DNA from: Bradyrhizobium sp. AZCC 2262
Lineage (GTDB): Bacteria > Pseudomonadota > Alphaproteobacteria > Rhizobiales > Xanthobacteraceae
DNA length: 64,000 nucleotides
Direction of reading: 5' to 3'
Assembly: GCF_036924535.1 (NCBI RefSeq)
Contig: NZ_JAZHRT010000001.1
Coordinates: 8,184,001-8,248,000 of the forward strand
How positions within the stretch are numbered: position 1 is the stretch's first letter; the number at the start of each line of letters is the position of its first letter. The translations under genes were made by a program, and so were the position numbers. The notes beneath the pieces are model-generated. The model was given only the letters and a program-made list of their open reading frames with translations. It made no database searches and was not told where the DNA came from. This document shows, piece by piece, positions 1 to 8,997 of this stretch.

Positions 1-100
1 GCGAGACGGAGAGGGCGGTGGCGAGCGCAATCACGCCGTTGCGCGCCAGTGAGGTGCACGACAGCAGGGTTCGACGCATTCCCGCGACTACGCCCGACAT
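1..100 (-). CDS. N-terminus of an exported or membrane protein, cut by the window edge
   Basis: A minus-strand frame opens with ATG at 98-100 and stays open to the window edge, giving 33 residues. They look like a signal peptide: basic residues (MRR) near position 9, then a hydrophobic stretch rich in Ala, Leu and Val. A purine-rich GGGG tract lies 6 bases before the ATG. The gene points the same way as dut and lies downstream of it. Too little is visible to name a function. A sensor kinase or another membrane protein would fit, but this is a guess. Confidence 0.5.
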   Translation of the reverse strand, partial: MSGVVAGMRRTLLSCTSLARNGVIALATALSVS

Positions 101-253
101 TATTTGCCCCAAAAACGCACGACTGCAGGCCCGGCGCTACCCCCGCCGAACACGAATCGGGCTGAGAGTATCCCCTTCACGAGTCGAGCGGTAAGAGTCC
201 AGACCGTGAACTCAAATTTGGCTGTGAAAAATTCAGCTAGTTACCGTTGAGAG

Positions 254-270
254 TCGTCTTTACTAGACGA
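254..270 (-). terminator. Small hairpin just after dut
   Basis: Six-base arms TCGTCT and AGACGA face each other across a 5-base loop, right after the dut stop codon. No T-run follows, so it may only be a weak terminator or an RNA 3'-end stabiliser. The rest of 101-271 shows no gene. Confidence 0.3.
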
Positions 271-271
271 T

Positions 272-730
272 TCAGCGTCCAGTCGAGCCGAAACCGCCAC
301 TGCCGCGATCGGTTGCTGAAAGCGACACCACCGGAACCAGTTGCGCCTGCACAACCGGCGCAATCACCATCTGCGCGATGCGCTCGCCGCGCCGGATCGG
401 GAACGGCGTATCGCCGTGATTGATCAGGAGGACGTTGATCTCGCCGCGATAATCCGCGTCCACCGTGCCCGGCGAATTCAAGACGGTAACACCATGCTTG
501 GCGGCAAGCCCGGAACGCGGCCGCACCTGCGCTTCAAAGCCGGAAGGCAGGGCTATTGTGAGCGCGGTCGGCACCATCGCGTATCTGCCCGGTGGCAGGA
601 TCAGCGGCGTGTCCGCGGGAACTGCGGCCAGCAGGTCGAGCCCGGCGGCATCCGCGCTCTGATAGGCTGGCAGCGCGAGACCTTCGCCGTGCGGCAATTG
701 GTGGATATCGACCTTCACTGTCGCGCTCAC
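272..730 (-). CDS. dut: dUTP diphosphatase (dUTPase)
   Basis: Hydrolyses dUTP to dUMP and pyrophosphate, keeping uracil out of DNA and feeding dTMP synthesis; homotrimeric and cytosolic in this family. The 152-residue length is typical. Conserved motifs are visible: PRSGLA followed by the [14 protein letters not shown] block, then RGERIAQMV, and the glycine-rich tail [10 protein letters not shown] that closes over the active site. The start is GTG at 728-730, overlapping the coaBC stop in a GTGA arrangement, so translation is probably coupled to coaBC. The coaBC-dut pairing is common in bacteria. Confidence 0.96.
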   Translation of the reverse strand: MSATVKVDIHQLPHGEGLALPAYQSADAAGLDLLAAVPADTPLILPPGRYAMVPTALTIALPSGFEAQVRPRSGLAAKHGVTVLNSPGTVDADYRGEINVLLINHGDTPFPIRRGERIAQMVIAPVVQAQLVPVVSLSATDRGSGGFGSTGR

Positions 731-2166
731 GAATTCTTCTCCACGGTTTTCGCAATCTTCGCCACCAGTTCGGCTGCGACCTGCTCCTTGGTCATCACCG
801 GCCAGGACTCCACCTCGATGCTGTTGGCGTTGGTCTCCTTGCCGTCGCGCGTCAGCAGGTGAACGGTGTTGCGGTCGCCGCCCATCACGCCGGTTGCGGG
901 CGAAACGTCATTGGCGACGATCCAGTCGCAGCCCTTGCGCGCGATCTTGGCCTTGGCGTTGTCGATCAGATGCTCGGTCTCGGCGGCAAATCCGATCACC
1001 AGCGGCGGACGCCTGTCTGTCAATTTCGAGATCTTCGCGAGAATGTCGGGGTTTTCCACCAGTTGCAGCGGCGGCATGCCGGCTGCGGTCTTTTTCAGTT
1101 TCTGCTCGCCTTCGTTGGCGACGCGCCAGTCGGCTACGGCGGCTGCGAAGATCGCGATATCGGCCGGCAAGGCGGCCTCCACCCGATGCAGCATGTCGCG
1201 CGCCGATTCCACCCGGATCACCGTGACGCCCGCCGGATCGCGCAATTCGACCGGGCCGGAGACCAGCGTGACGTCGGCGCCTGCGGCTTGTGCGGCGGCG
1301 GCGATGGCAAAGCCCTGCTTGCCGGAGGAGCGGTTGGCGATATAGCGCACGGGATCGATCGCCTCATGCGTCGGTCCCGCCGTGATCAGCACGCGCTTGC
1401 CTGCGAGCGGACGCGGTCGCGGCGGACGAAGGATGTCGACGGCGGCGGCTGCGATTTCAATCGCCTCCGACATCCGCCCGACGCCGGCTTCGCCTGACTC
1501 AGCCATCTCGCCGGCGTTGGGGCCGATCATGTGGACGCCGTCGCGCCGAAGCTGCAGCACATTGCGGCGGGTGGCGGCGTTGTTCCACATCAAGGGATTC
1601 ATGGCGGGCGCCAGCAGGATCGGCCGGTCGGCGGCCAGCAGGATCGCGCTGGCGAGATCGTCGGCATGGCCTTGCGCCATCTTCGCCATCAGGTCGGCGG
1701 TTGCCGGCGCCACCACGATCAGATCGCATTCGCGGGCGAGGCGAATATGGCCGGCGTCGAATTCGCTGCCGGGGTCGAACAGATCCGTATAGACGCGCTC
1801 ATGCGACAGCGCGCTGGCGGAAAGCGGCGTCACGAATTGCTGTGCGGCCCTGGTCAGCACGCAGCGGACGTGAACGTGACGCTCTTTCAGCCGCCGGATC
1901 AGTTCCAGCGACTTGAAGGCGGCGATGCCGCCGCCGATGATCAGGGTGACGCTCCGTTCGCTGGCGGTGCTGATGCGCTGCGGGGCTTGTGCGGGGCCCT
2001 CCGAGGACGGCGGCGACACCGCTGCGCCAGGAAATTCGGCGCGCTGTATGAGCTCTCCGAGGATGACCCGGACTTCCTCTTCGACGGAGCGACCGTTTCC
2101 AGCCGAGCGGACACGCAGATAGGCTTTGACGGTCTCGTCGAGTTTTCGGATGGTCAGGCTGGCCAT
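727..2166 (-). CDS. coaBC: Bifunctional phosphopantothenoylcysteine decarboxylase / phosphopantothenate-cysteine ligase with an N-terminal ribbon-helix-helix domain
   Basis: Carries out two steps of coenzyme A synthesis: CTP-dependent joining of cysteine to phosphopantothenate (CoaB, C-terminal half) and FMN-dependent decarboxylation (CoaC). Of 479 residues, about 73-250 are CoaC ([34 protein letters not shown]) and the rest CoaB ([24 protein letters not shown]). Residues 1-45 are not part of normal CoaBC. They match FitA-type antitoxin DNA-binding domains ([25 protein letters not shown]). A Pro/Ser linker (about 46-72) joins them to CoaC. The start is ATG 2164-2166, preceded by GGGAGG. A palindrome lies 32 bases upstream of the start. 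The gene overlaps dut by GTGA. Confidence 0.96.
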   Translation of the reverse strand: MASLTIRKLDETVKAYLRVRSAGNGRSVEEEVRVILGELIQRAEFPGAAVSPPSSEGPAQAPQRISTASERSVTLIIGGGIAAFKSLELIRRLKERHVHVRCVLTRAAQQFVTPLSASALSHERVYTDLFDPGSEFDAGHIRLARECDLIVVAPATADLMAKMAQGHADDLASAILLAADRPILLAPAMNPLMWNNAATRRNVLQLRRDGVHMIGPNAGEMAESGEAGVGRMSEAIEIAAAAVDILRPPRPRPLAGKRVLITAGPTHEAIDPVRYIANRSSGKQGFAIAAAAQAAGADVTLVSGPVELRDPAGVTVIRVESARDMLHRVEAALPADIAIFAAAVADWRVANEGEQKLKKTAAGMPPLQLVENPDILAKISKLTDRRPPLVIGFAAETEHLIDNAKAKIARKGCDWIVANDVSPATGVMGGDRNTVHLLTRDGKETNANSIEVESWPVMTKEQVAAELVAKIAKTVEKNS

Positions 2167-2197
2167 GGGCGCCTCCCGCGACAAGTGCAGTCAATGC

Positions 2198-2212
2198 TAG
2201 CACAATGTGCTA
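2198..2212 (-). promoter_or_regulatory. Palindrome in the coaBC promoter, FitA-like half sites
   Basis: TAGCACA and TGTGCTA form a perfect 7+7 inverted repeat around one central base, in the 55-base gap between the ubiB stop and the coaBC start. On the plus strand the wider site reads TGCTAGCA, 5 bases, TGCTATCA. TGCTATCA is, as I recall, the half site bound by gonococcal FitA. The likely reader is the ribbon-helix-helix domain of CoaBC itself; this is inference. Confidence 0.5.
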
Positions 2213-2221
2213 TCACTGCAA

Positions 2222-3796
2222 TCACAATTGGCGGATGGCGACCAGAATTCCGATAAAGGTGACCGCGATGATCCAGAGCGCCACCGTCCGCCAGCGGCTC
2301 TTGCGGCCCTCGGCCCGGCCCATGGCTGCGATCGTCTCCGGCGACAGCGTCAGGCCCTCCCGGGTCATCTTCTCCATGTTTTCGAGCACGGCAACCGCCC
2401 GCGAGGCGATCGCCGGCAGGCTCCCCATCACCCGGCCGAGTTCGCCCGCGCCTGACATCGCGCCCTGAATTCGCCCGAGTGGACCGAGGTTGCGCTCGAT
2501 CCATTCGCGCACCACGGGATCGGCGACCTTCCAGATGTCGAGCTTGGGGTCGAAACCCCGCGCGACCCCCTCGACCACCACCATGGTCTTTTGCAGCAAG
2601 ATCAGTTCGGGCCGGGTCTGCATGTCGAACAGGCCGGTGACTTCGAGGAGAAGCGTCAGCAGCTTCGCCATCGAGATTTCTTCGGCTGTGCGGTTGTGGA
2701 TCGGCTCGCCGATGGCGCGGATGGCTTGCGCGAAATTCTCCACCGAGTGATGGCCCGGCACGTAGCCCGCCTCGAAATGCACTTCCGCAACGCGGCGGTA
2801 GTCGCGCGTGATGAAGCCCAGCAGAATTTCAGCGAGGAAGCGCCGCTCCTTCAGCCCGAGCCGGCCCATGATGCCGAAATCGACCGCCACCAGCCGGCCG
2901 GCATCGTCGAGAAACAGATTGCCGGGATGCATGTCGGCATGGAAGAAGCCGTCGCGTAGCGCATGGCGCAGAAAGCTCTGGATCACCTTGCGACCGAGAT
3001 CGGGCAGGTCGACATGCGATTGTTCGAGCCGCGCATGGTCGTTCAGCGCGATGCCGTCGATCCACTCCATCGTCAGCACGTTGTGGGTGGTGCGATCCCA
3101 GTCGACGGTCGGCACGCGGAAATCCGGATCGTCGCGCGTGTTCTCCGCCATCTCCGACAGGGCGGCCGCCTCGAGCCGCAGGTCCATCTCCATCGCGACC
3201 GAGCGCGACATCGTGTTGATGACCTCGATCAGCCGCAGCCGCCGCGCTTCGGCCGAATGCGCTTCCGCATTGTGCGCGACAAAGAAAAAATCGCCGAGGT
3301 CACGGCGGAAACGCGAGGCGACATTGGGCCGGAGCACTTTCACCGCGACCGATTTGCGTAGGCCGTCCCGTTCGGTCTCGCCGCGATGCACCTGGGCGAT
3401 CGAGGCGGCGGCGACCGGCGGGCCGAGGCTGACAAACGCTTTAGCCAGAGGGCGTTCCAGCGACGCGGCGATCACGGCCTCGGCTTCGGCTTGCGAAAAC
3501 GGCGGCAGCCGGTCCTGCAGGCTTTCCAGGTCGCGTGCCATCGCGACGCCGACCACGTCGGGCCGGGTCGCCAGAAATTGCCCGAGCTTGAGATAGGCCG
3601 GTCCGAGCCGCGTCAGTGCGCGCGACAGCCGCGGGCCGGATTTGGCGCCGGGGCGTTCGATCAGCCGCGCCAGCCGCAGCGCGAGCTGTCCGGGCGGCGG
3701 CACGAGACTTGGGTCGACGACGCCGAACACGCCTTCGCGTGCAAACACGTAAGCGGCGCGGACGAGCCGCGCGATGTGGGTCGCCGCAGAAATCAC
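2222..3796 (-). CDS. ubiB: Ubiquinone biosynthesis regulatory kinase-like protein UbiB
   Basis: Atypical kinase-like ATPase of the ABC1/ADCK family, needed for ubiquinone synthesis at the inner membrane. Diagnostic motifs are present: the KxGQ motif as YLKLGQF, the Ala-rich nucleotide loop AAASIAQVH, the catalytic-loop region HADMHPGNL and the DFG equivalent DFGIMG. The C-terminus ends in a hydrophobic membrane anchor ([14 protein letters not shown]). The preferred start is GTG at 3794-3796 (524 residues), overlapping the ubiE stop as GTGA. A longer frame to 3847 would run far into ubiE. The ubiE-ubiB pairing supports the call. Confidence 0.94.
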   Translation of the reverse strand: MISAATHIARLVRAAYVFAREGVFGVVDPSLVPPPGQLALRLARLIERPGAKSGPRLSRALTRLGPAYLKLGQFLATRPDVVGVAMARDLESLQDRLPPFSQAEAEAVIAASLERPLAKAFVSLGPPVAAASIAQVHRGETERDGLRKSVAVKVLRPNVASRFRRDLGDFFFVAHNAEAHSAEARRLRLIEVINTMSRSVAMEMDLRLEAAALSEMAENTRDDPDFRVPTVDWDRTTHNVLTMEWIDGIALNDHARLEQSHVDLPDLGRKVIQSFLRHALRDGFFHADMHPGNLFLDDAGRLVAVDFGIMGRLGLKERRFLAEILLGFITRDYRRVAEVHFEAGYVPGHHSVENFAQAIRAIGEPIHNRTAEEISMAKLLTLLLEVTGLFDMQTRPELILLQKTMVVVEGVARGFDPKLDIWKVADPVVREWIERNLGPLGRIQGAMSGAGELGRVMGSLPAIASRAVAVLENMEKMTREGLTLSPETIAAMGRAEGRKSRWRTVALWIIAVTFIGILVAIRQL

Positions 3797-4554
3797 AAAC
3801 GCCAGCCTGAATGCAACGCCACGATGCCGCCGGACAGGCTTTCCCACTTCACCCGCGCAAAGCCGGCGTCGCGGATCATCTCGGCAAATTGATTGGGCCG
3901 GGGGAATTTCCGGATCGATTCGACAAGGTACTGATAGGATTCCGCGTCGCCCGTCACGGCGCGGCCGAGCGGCGGGATCACCTTGAACGAGAAGAAGTCG
4001 TAAAGCCGGTCAAGCCCGGGAACGTCGACGGTGGAGAATTCCAGGCACAAGAATCTGCTGCCGGGCCGCAGCACGCGATAGGCCTCGCGGAGCGCAGCAT
4101 CGATCCGCGGTACGTTGCGAATGCCGAACGCGATGGTGTAGGCGTCGAAGCTGCGATCGCGGAGCGCCAGCGCCTCGGCATTGCCCTCGACGAATGAAAC
4201 CTGCTGGTCGAGATGACGCGCCAGCGCCCGGTTGCGGCCGACCTCGAGCATATCAATATTGATGTCACAGACGGTGGCGTGGAAGCCGGCGCCTGCCGCC
4301 TCGGCCGCGCGGAAGGCGATGTCGCCGGTGCCGCCCGCGACGTCGAGCAGGGCAAAGGGCGCATCGACTTTCGGCGGGTTGAGCGCATTGATCATGATGT
4401 CTTTCCAGACCCGGTGCAGGCCTCCCGACATCAGATCGTTCATCAGGTCGTAACGGGACGCCACGCTATGAAATACGTCGTTCACCAGCGTCTGCTTGTC
4501 CCCCAGGGGCACGTCCCTGAAGCCAAAATGGGTGGTTTGGTCCGGCCGATCCAT
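3793..4554 (-). CDS. ubiE: Ubiquinone/menaquinone biosynthesis C-methyltransferase UbiE
   Basis: SAM-dependent C-methylation of the quinone ring precursor in ubiquinone synthesis. The 253-residue protein starts [12 protein letters not shown] at ATG 4552-4554. A TTG one codon earlier is possible. Visible motifs are the UbiE N-terminal block [20 protein letters not shown], the SAM-binding loop [13 protein letters not shown], and [16 protein letters not shown]. It is translationally coupled to ubiB (GTGA overlap) and divergent from mutM, whose start lies 79 bases away, so the two share a short promoter region. Confidence 0.96.
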   Translation of the reverse strand: MDRPDQTTHFGFRDVPLGDKQTLVNDVFHSVASRYDLMNDLMSGGLHRVWKDIMINALNPPKVDAPFALLDVAGGTGDIAFRAAEAAGAGFHATVCDINIDMLEVGRNRALARHLDQQVSFVEGNAEALALRDRSFDAYTIAFGIRNVPRIDAALREAYRVLRPGSRFLCLEFSTVDVPGLDRLYDFFSFKVIPPLGRAVTGDAESYQYLVESIRKFPRPNQFAEMIRDAGFARVKWESLSGGIVALHSGWRL

Positions 4555-4633
4555 CAACTTTACTCCATCGGCAGACCATAGCGCGCCCGCCGCAATGGCG
4601 CTATCACGTCACCTCCATAAGGTGAATGCCTGC

Positions 4634-5515
4634 ATGCCTGAATTGCCTGAAGTTGAGACCGTCCGCCGCGGCCTGCAGCCCGCCATGGAGGGGTCGAAAA
4701 TCGTGAAAGCCGAGGCCCGCCGCAAGGATCTGCGGTTTCCCTTTCAAAAAGATTTTATCGCCCGGCTGCAGGGCCAGACGGTGACCGGCCTCGGCCGCCG
4801 CGCCAAATACCTGATGGCGGATCTCGGCTCCGGCGACGTGCTTTTGATGCATCTGGGCATGTCCGGCTCGTTCCGGGTGCTGGAAGGCGGCCATAACGAC
4901 ACACCGGGCCAATTCCACCATCCGCGCAGCGAGGACCGCGCGCATGACCATGTCGTGTTTCACATGTCATCGGGGGCTTCCATCGTGTTCAACGATCCGC
5001 GCCGCTTCGGTTACATGAAGATCATCGCCCGCAACGCGCTGGAGGACGAACCGCTGTTGAAGGGTCTCGGCCCGGAGCCGCTCGGCAACGAATTCGACGC
5101 CGCGATGCTGGCGCGCTCGTGCTTCAACAAGAAGACCAGCCTGAAGGCCGCGCTGCTCGACCAGCGGGTGGTCGCGGGGCTCGGCAATATCTATGTCTGC
5201 GAGGCGCTGTACCGTTCGCAACTATCGCCACGGAGGCTGGCGGCGACGCTGGCGACGAAGAAGGCGGAGCCGACCGACCATGCCGTGCGGCTGGTCGGTG
5301 CAATTCATTCCGTGCTCAATCAGGCGATCAAGGCCGGGGGTTCCTCGATTAGCGATCATCGCCTGACGTCCGGCGAGCTCGGCTATTTCCAGCACTCGTT
5401 CCAGGTCTATGACCGCGAGGGCGAGAAATGCCAAACTAAAGACTGCAGCGGCATCGTACGACGCTTCGTTCAGAATGGCCGCTCAACGTTTTGGTGCCCG
5501 AAATGCCAAAAATGA
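4634..5515 (+). CDS. mutM: Formamidopyrimidine-DNA glycosylase (Fpg/MutM)
   Basis: Base-excision repair glycosylase/AP lyase that removes 8-oxoguanine and formamidopyrimidines. It begins [14 protein letters not shown] at ATG 4634; after Met removal Pro is the Schiff-base nucleophile and the following Glu is catalytic. The 293-residue length is normal. The C-terminal four-cysteine zinc finger is complete (CQTKDC ... CPKC). The upstream in-frame extension overlaps ubiE on the other strand and is not used. The stop overlaps the start of the next gene as ATGA. Confidence 0.96.
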   Translation: MPELPEVETVRRGLQPAMEGSKIVKAEARRKDLRFPFQKDFIARLQGQTVTGLGRRAKYLMADLGSGDVLLMHLGMSGSFRVLEGGHNDTPGQFHHPRSEDRAHDHVVFHMSSGASIVFNDPRRFGYMKIIARNALEDEPLLKGLGPEPLGNEFDAAMLARSCFNKKTSLKAALLDQRVVAGLGNIYVCEALYRSQLSPRRLAATLATKKAEPTDHAVRLVGAIHSVLNQAIKAGGSSISDHRLTSGELGYFQHSFQVYDREGEKCQTKDCSGIVRRFVQNGRSTFWCPKCQK

Positions 5516-6069
5516 CCATCACGCCGACGCTGCATACGCCGCGACTGATTTTGCGGCCGCTCGCGCTGTCGGATGCGCCGGCGATCCAGCGCCATTTCAA
5601 CAACTGGAACATCATCCAGCATCTCGCATCGGTTGTCCCCTGGCCATATCCGGACGACGGCGCGGAGACTTTCATCGCGCAGGAACTGGAAAGAGCCGCC
5701 GCGGGGGAAGTGATCTATAATTGGATGCTGGTGCTGCGCGGCGGGGACGGCGAAGCCATCGGGAATATCCGCTTTCGTCCCTGGTCCGGCAATGCGAAGG
5801 GCGACCGGGGATTTTGGCTCGCGGAGCGCTACTGGAAACAGGGCTTGATGAGCGAAGCCGTCTCGGCGGTGAACGATTTTGCTTTCCGCGTGCTGGATGT
5901 CGATGTCTTCTACGCCTGTAACGCGGTTACCAATGAGGCGTCACGCCGCGTCAAGCAAAAGACCGGCGCCGAATTCCTCGGCTATGTCGAGCTTGCCCAT
6001 CACAGCGGTCAGACGCGCGCGGAAAAATGGCGCGTGACGCGGGAAAACTGGTTGCGTCTAAATCCATAG
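5512..6069 (+). CDS. GNAT family N-acetyltransferase (RimJ/RimL-like)
   Basis: A 185-residue acetyl-CoA-dependent acetyltransferase of the RimJ/RimL type, marked by the N-terminal [14 protein letters not shown] block and a later region [16 protein letters not shown] that holds the acetyl-CoA pyrophosphate loop. The substrate cannot be told from sequence; family members modify ribosomal protein N-termini, antibiotics or small amines. The start ATG 5512-5514 overlaps the mutM stop (ATGA), so the gene is co-translated with mutM. An ATG at 5503 is an alternative. Confidence 0.85.
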   Translation: MTITPTLHTPRLILRPLALSDAPAIQRHFNNWNIIQHLASVVPWPYPDDGAETFIAQELERAAAGEVIYNWMLVLRGGDGEAIGNIRFRPWSGNAKGDRGFWLAERYWKQGLMSEAVSAVNDFAFRVLDVDVFYACNAVTNEASRRVKQKTGAEFLGYVELAHHSGQTRAEKWRVTRENWLRLNP

Positions 6070-6070
6070 C

Positions 6071-6106
6071 GAAGCAATCCAGCAGGGCTGGTGGCCGGAT
6101 TGCTTC
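6071..6106 (+). terminator. Hairpin after the mutM-GNAT operon
   Basis: Ten-base perfect arms GAAGCAATCC and GGATTGCTTC surround a 16-base loop, directly after the GNAT stop and between two converging genes. There is no T-run on either side, so it is not a textbook intrinsic terminator. Confidence 0.4.
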
Positions 6107-6146
6107 TGCGTTCGCCTCGCGCATTTGCCGTGCGCGAAGCGTGATA

Positions 6147-6917
6147 TCAGACGCGAGCCCGGGTTCTCAGGAAGAGTGCGCTGTCAGTGTCGAAAGACGG
6201 GAGCGCAGCCCATTTAGGAATAATTGCGGGTATTTCCACGAATTCCTCGAGGACCGGTTCGTCGGTAGCCGTCACCGCATTGCCCAGCCGCGTTTCGACC
6301 CACTGCCAGAGGGCGCGTATTTCCTCCGCGGACTTACCGCCCGGCGCATGTTCGCAGACCGCAAGGCCGGCGCTCAGCGCGTCCTGGTAGTCGTTGCGCA
6401 TCACGACAAAGGGCTGGGCCACGATCTCGGCGGCATCGAGTGCCGCCTCGGTGCCCAGCGCGTGTTCGGCGCCGGCAAGGCGCGCCGCGGCCCGGATCGG
6501 CGTCTGGTTCAGGACGTAGGCGAACGGCTTGTGCCAGGCCCGGATCACGCGCAGCGTCGCGGCGGTCGCCTCGATGTCGGCGATGCTCGGCCGCGTCGGA
6601 ATCAGGCAGAGGTCGGAATAGCGAATGGCCGAATTGGTCGCGGCGGTTTCGCCGCCGGCGGTATCCACGATCGTCACCGTGACGCCGTCGTGCGCGAGCG
6701 ATTGCAGGCGCTGTTCGACCTCCCGGGCGGCGTAGATCGGTTCGACGATCGGCGAGGCATAGGGACGGCGGCGCTTCCAGTTCGAAACGGTGCCTTGGGG
6801 GTCGGTTTCGATCAGTCGGACATTGTGGCCGGCCCGGATGGCGGCAAGTGCAAGGCTGATGGAAAGCGTGCTTTTTCCCGAACCGCCCTTCTGGGTGGTC
6901 AATACGATCGTCTGCAT
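6147..6917 (-). CDS. ParA family ATPase (orphan, no ParB nearby)
   Basis: A 256-residue deviant-Walker ATPase. The start MQTIVLTTQKGGSGKST carries the signature KGGxGKST, followed by the Walker B-like VDTAGGETAA region. ParA/MinD enzymes use ATP-driven dimerisation to position DNA or protein cargo. No parB or parS-like cluster is visible, so this is not the chromosome partition operon. It may position another cargo or be a plasmid relic. The start ATG 6915-6917 was chosen because the long in-frame extension beyond it is antisense to the neighbouring plus-strand gene. It faces the GNAT gene across a hairpin. Confidence 0.9.
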   Translation of the reverse strand: MQTIVLTTQKGGSGKSTLSISLALAAIRAGHNVRLIETDPQGTVSNWKRRRPYASPIVEPIYAAREVEQRLQSLAHDGVTVTIVDTAGGETAATNSAIRYSDLCLIPTRPSIADIEATAATLRVIRAWHKPFAYVLNQTPIRAAARLAGAEHALGTEAALDAAEIVAQPFVVMRNDYQDALSAGLAVCEHAPGGKSAEEIRALWQWVETRLGNAVTATDEPVLEEFVEIPAIIPKWAALPSFDTDSALFLRTRARV

Positions 6918-7163
6918 TTCAAGTCCCTTTGGATGGCTTTCAGGTATTTGGGTTACGGCAAACGGGCTGCGCCGCATTCTGCGACGGCAAGTTACGCGCT
7001 CGCTCAGACGTGCCCAGCCCGATCCAAAGGTCAGGGGATCGCGGTAGTCCGAATCACTCAGCTTGCAATGATGCCCGATTATGGAAATGTGGTCATCCGG
7101 GCAAATACTGCCGGGCGGTGCATTTGCGCCCGATGAAACCACAACAAGAAGCGGGAAAACAAC

Positions 7164-8843
7164 ATGACGGGTCATTGGCGGGATCGCGCAGCCACCAGTT
7201 TTCAATGTCAGAAGCAGCCGGCGGCCGGAAGCCGCGGCATGGTGGTTAGCAATCATCCACTGGCCTCGAGCGCGGGCGCGGAAATGCTGGCGGCGGGCGG
7301 CAACGCCATCGATGCGGCGATTGCGACATTGTTCACGCTGACGGTGGTCGAGCCGATGATGGTCGGCATCATCGGCGGCGGCATGGCCCATATCCGGCTG
7401 GCCGACGGCAGCCACCGCTTCGTCGACGGCCAGAGCACGGTGCCATCGGCAGTCAAGCCCGACACCTACCAGTCCAAGCCTGGCTCCGCGCATGACGTGT
7501 TCGATACCGTCGGCGATGAAAACCTGACCGGCCCGAAAGCGGTGGCCGTGCCGGGCTCGCTGAAAGCCTGGTGCGAGACGCTCGGCAAATTCGGCACAAT
7601 GAGCCTTGCCGACGTCATGCAGCCCGCGATCAAGCACGCCGCGCGCGGCTATGCGGCGACGCCTTATTTGCACGAATGCATCACCGACAGCGCCGAGGAG
7701 ATGTTGAAGGACAAAGAGATTTCGGCGATTTATTTGCCGAACGGAGTGCCGCTGAAGGCCGGCGAGCGCGTGGTGCAGTCGGAATACGCGGAAACGCTGA
7801 CCTACATCTCCCAACGTGGCGAGGCGGCGCTGTATCAGGGTCCGCTCGGCGACATCCTCGTCGACTACATGAAGAAGAATGGCGGCTTCATCGCCCGCAA
7901 GGATCTCACGAATTACAAGACCGTCGAACGCCAGCCGATCCGCGCCGATTATCGCGGCTGGCAAATTATGGGGCCGCCGCCGCCCGCGGCCTCCGGCGTG
8001 CATATCGCGCAAATGCTCAACATTCTCGAAGGCTATGATATCGCAAAGCTCGGCTTCGGCTCCGCCGCCACGATCCATTACCTTGCCGAGGTGCTCAAGA
8101 TCGCCTTCGCCGACCGCGCCGCCGCGAGCGGCGATCCCGATTTCATCAATGTACCGGTCGAGCGCCTGACCTCGAAGGCCTATGCCGAGGAACGCCGCCG
8201 CGCGATCGATGCAGACCGCGCGCAAAGCTGGGCCGCCGGCGTGGCGCAGCTCGAAAGCGCTGATACCACGCACATGACGGCGGCGGATGCGTTCGGCAAC
8301 GTGGTCGCGACCACGCAGACCATCAACAACCTGTTCGGGGCGAAGATTCTCATTCCCGGGCTCGGCGCCATCCCGAACAACTACATGAATCTCTACGATC
8401 CCCGTCCCGGCCATGCGCTGTCGCTGGCGCCGGGCAAGCGCGTCACCACCTCGATGTCGCCGATGATGGCGCTTCGCGACGGCAAGCTCGTCTACGCGCT
8501 CGGCCTGCCCGGGGGAAAGCGAATCTTCCCGAGTGCGATGCAGGCGCTGATCAACCTGATCGACCATGGCATGAGCCTGCAGGAGGCGGTCGAAGCGCCG
8601 CGGGTGTGGACCGAAGGCAACGCGCTCGAAGTCGAACTGGCGGTGCCTGACAGCGTCCGCGCCAAACTCACGTCGATGGGCCACAAGGTGCTGGCGATGC
8701 CGACGGTTGCCGGCGGCATGAATGCCATCCAGTTTCACGAGGATGGCACGATGACAGGTGCGGCCTGCTGGCGCGCGGATGGCACGCCGATCGGCATCGC
8801 CGGCGGGCTGGCGCGTGCCGGCGTGAGGTTTGGACTGGCGTAA
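7164..8843 (+). CDS. Gamma-glutamyltransferase family protein (Ntn hydrolase)
   Basis: A 559-residue member of the gamma-glutamyltranspeptidase family, which self-cleaves before a Thr that then acts as nucleophile. The cleavage motif appears as DTTHMTAAD, with Thr368 the predicted nucleophile. Other family blocks are GGNAIDAAIA near residue 50, and SPMM with a Gly-rich loop (GLPGGKRIF) in the small subunit. No signal peptide is visible, so unlike E. coli Ggt the protein may stay in the cytosol. Substrate unknown: glutathione, other gamma-glutamyl compounds or acylated drugs. The upstream 246 bases hold no other gene. Confidence 0.88.
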   Translation: MTGHWRDRAATSFQCQKQPAAGSRGMVVSNHPLASSAGAEMLAAGGNAIDAAIATLFTLTVVEPMMVGIIGGGMAHIRLADGSHRFVDGQSTVPSAVKPDTYQSKPGSAHDVFDTVGDENLTGPKAVAVPGSLKAWCETLGKFGTMSLADVMQPAIKHAARGYAATPYLHECITDSAEEMLKDKEISAIYLPNGVPLKAGERVVQSEYAETLTYISQRGEAALYQGPLGDILVDYMKKNGGFIARKDLTNYKTVERQPIRADYRGWQIMGPPPPAASGVHIAQMLNILEGYDIAKLGFGSAATIHYLAEVLKIAFADRAAASGDPDFINVPVERLTSKAYAEERRRAIDADRAQSWAAGVAQLESADTTHMTAADAFGNVVATTQTINNLFGAKILIPGLGAIPNNYMNLYDPRPGHALSLAPGKRVTTSMSPMMALRDGKLVYALGLPGGKRIFPSAMQALINLIDHGMSLQEAVEAPRVWTEGNALEVELAVPDSVRAKLTSMGHKVLAMPTVAGGMNAIQFHEDGTMTGAACWRADGTPIGIAGGLARAGVRFGLA

Positions 8844-8870
8844 GGGCCGTAACGCAGCCAAGCCAAAGGT

Positions 8871-8989
8871 CGTCATCCCCGCGCAGGCGGGGATCCAGTA
8901 CGCCGCGGCCTGTCGGCTCTATTACAAACGTCTCTGGAATACTGGGTCACCCGCCCCAGTGCGCAATTGCGCACAGGGCGGGTGACGAC
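8871..8989 (+). repeat. Dispersed palindromic repeat, family A
   Basis: A compound element opening GTCATCCCCGCGCAGGCGGG and closing with GCCCCAGTGCGCAATTGCGC and a GGGCGGGTGACGAC end that mirrors the start. It fills the gap between two converging genes. Similar GTCATCCCCGC...GATGAC elements are common in Bradyrhizobium genomes. Confidence 0.75.
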
Positions 8990-8997
8990 AGTCGTGC

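Noticed and set aside
592..1497. A 301-codon plus-strand frame opposite coaBC
   Set aside because: Antisense shadow of a confirmed gene; composition is Arg/Gly/Ala-rich and shows no known motif.
6918..8876. Long minus-strand extension that would make the ParA protein 909 residues
   Set aside because: It runs antisense through the gamma-glutamyltransferase gene; the ParA N-terminus MQTIVLTTQKGG is at 6917.
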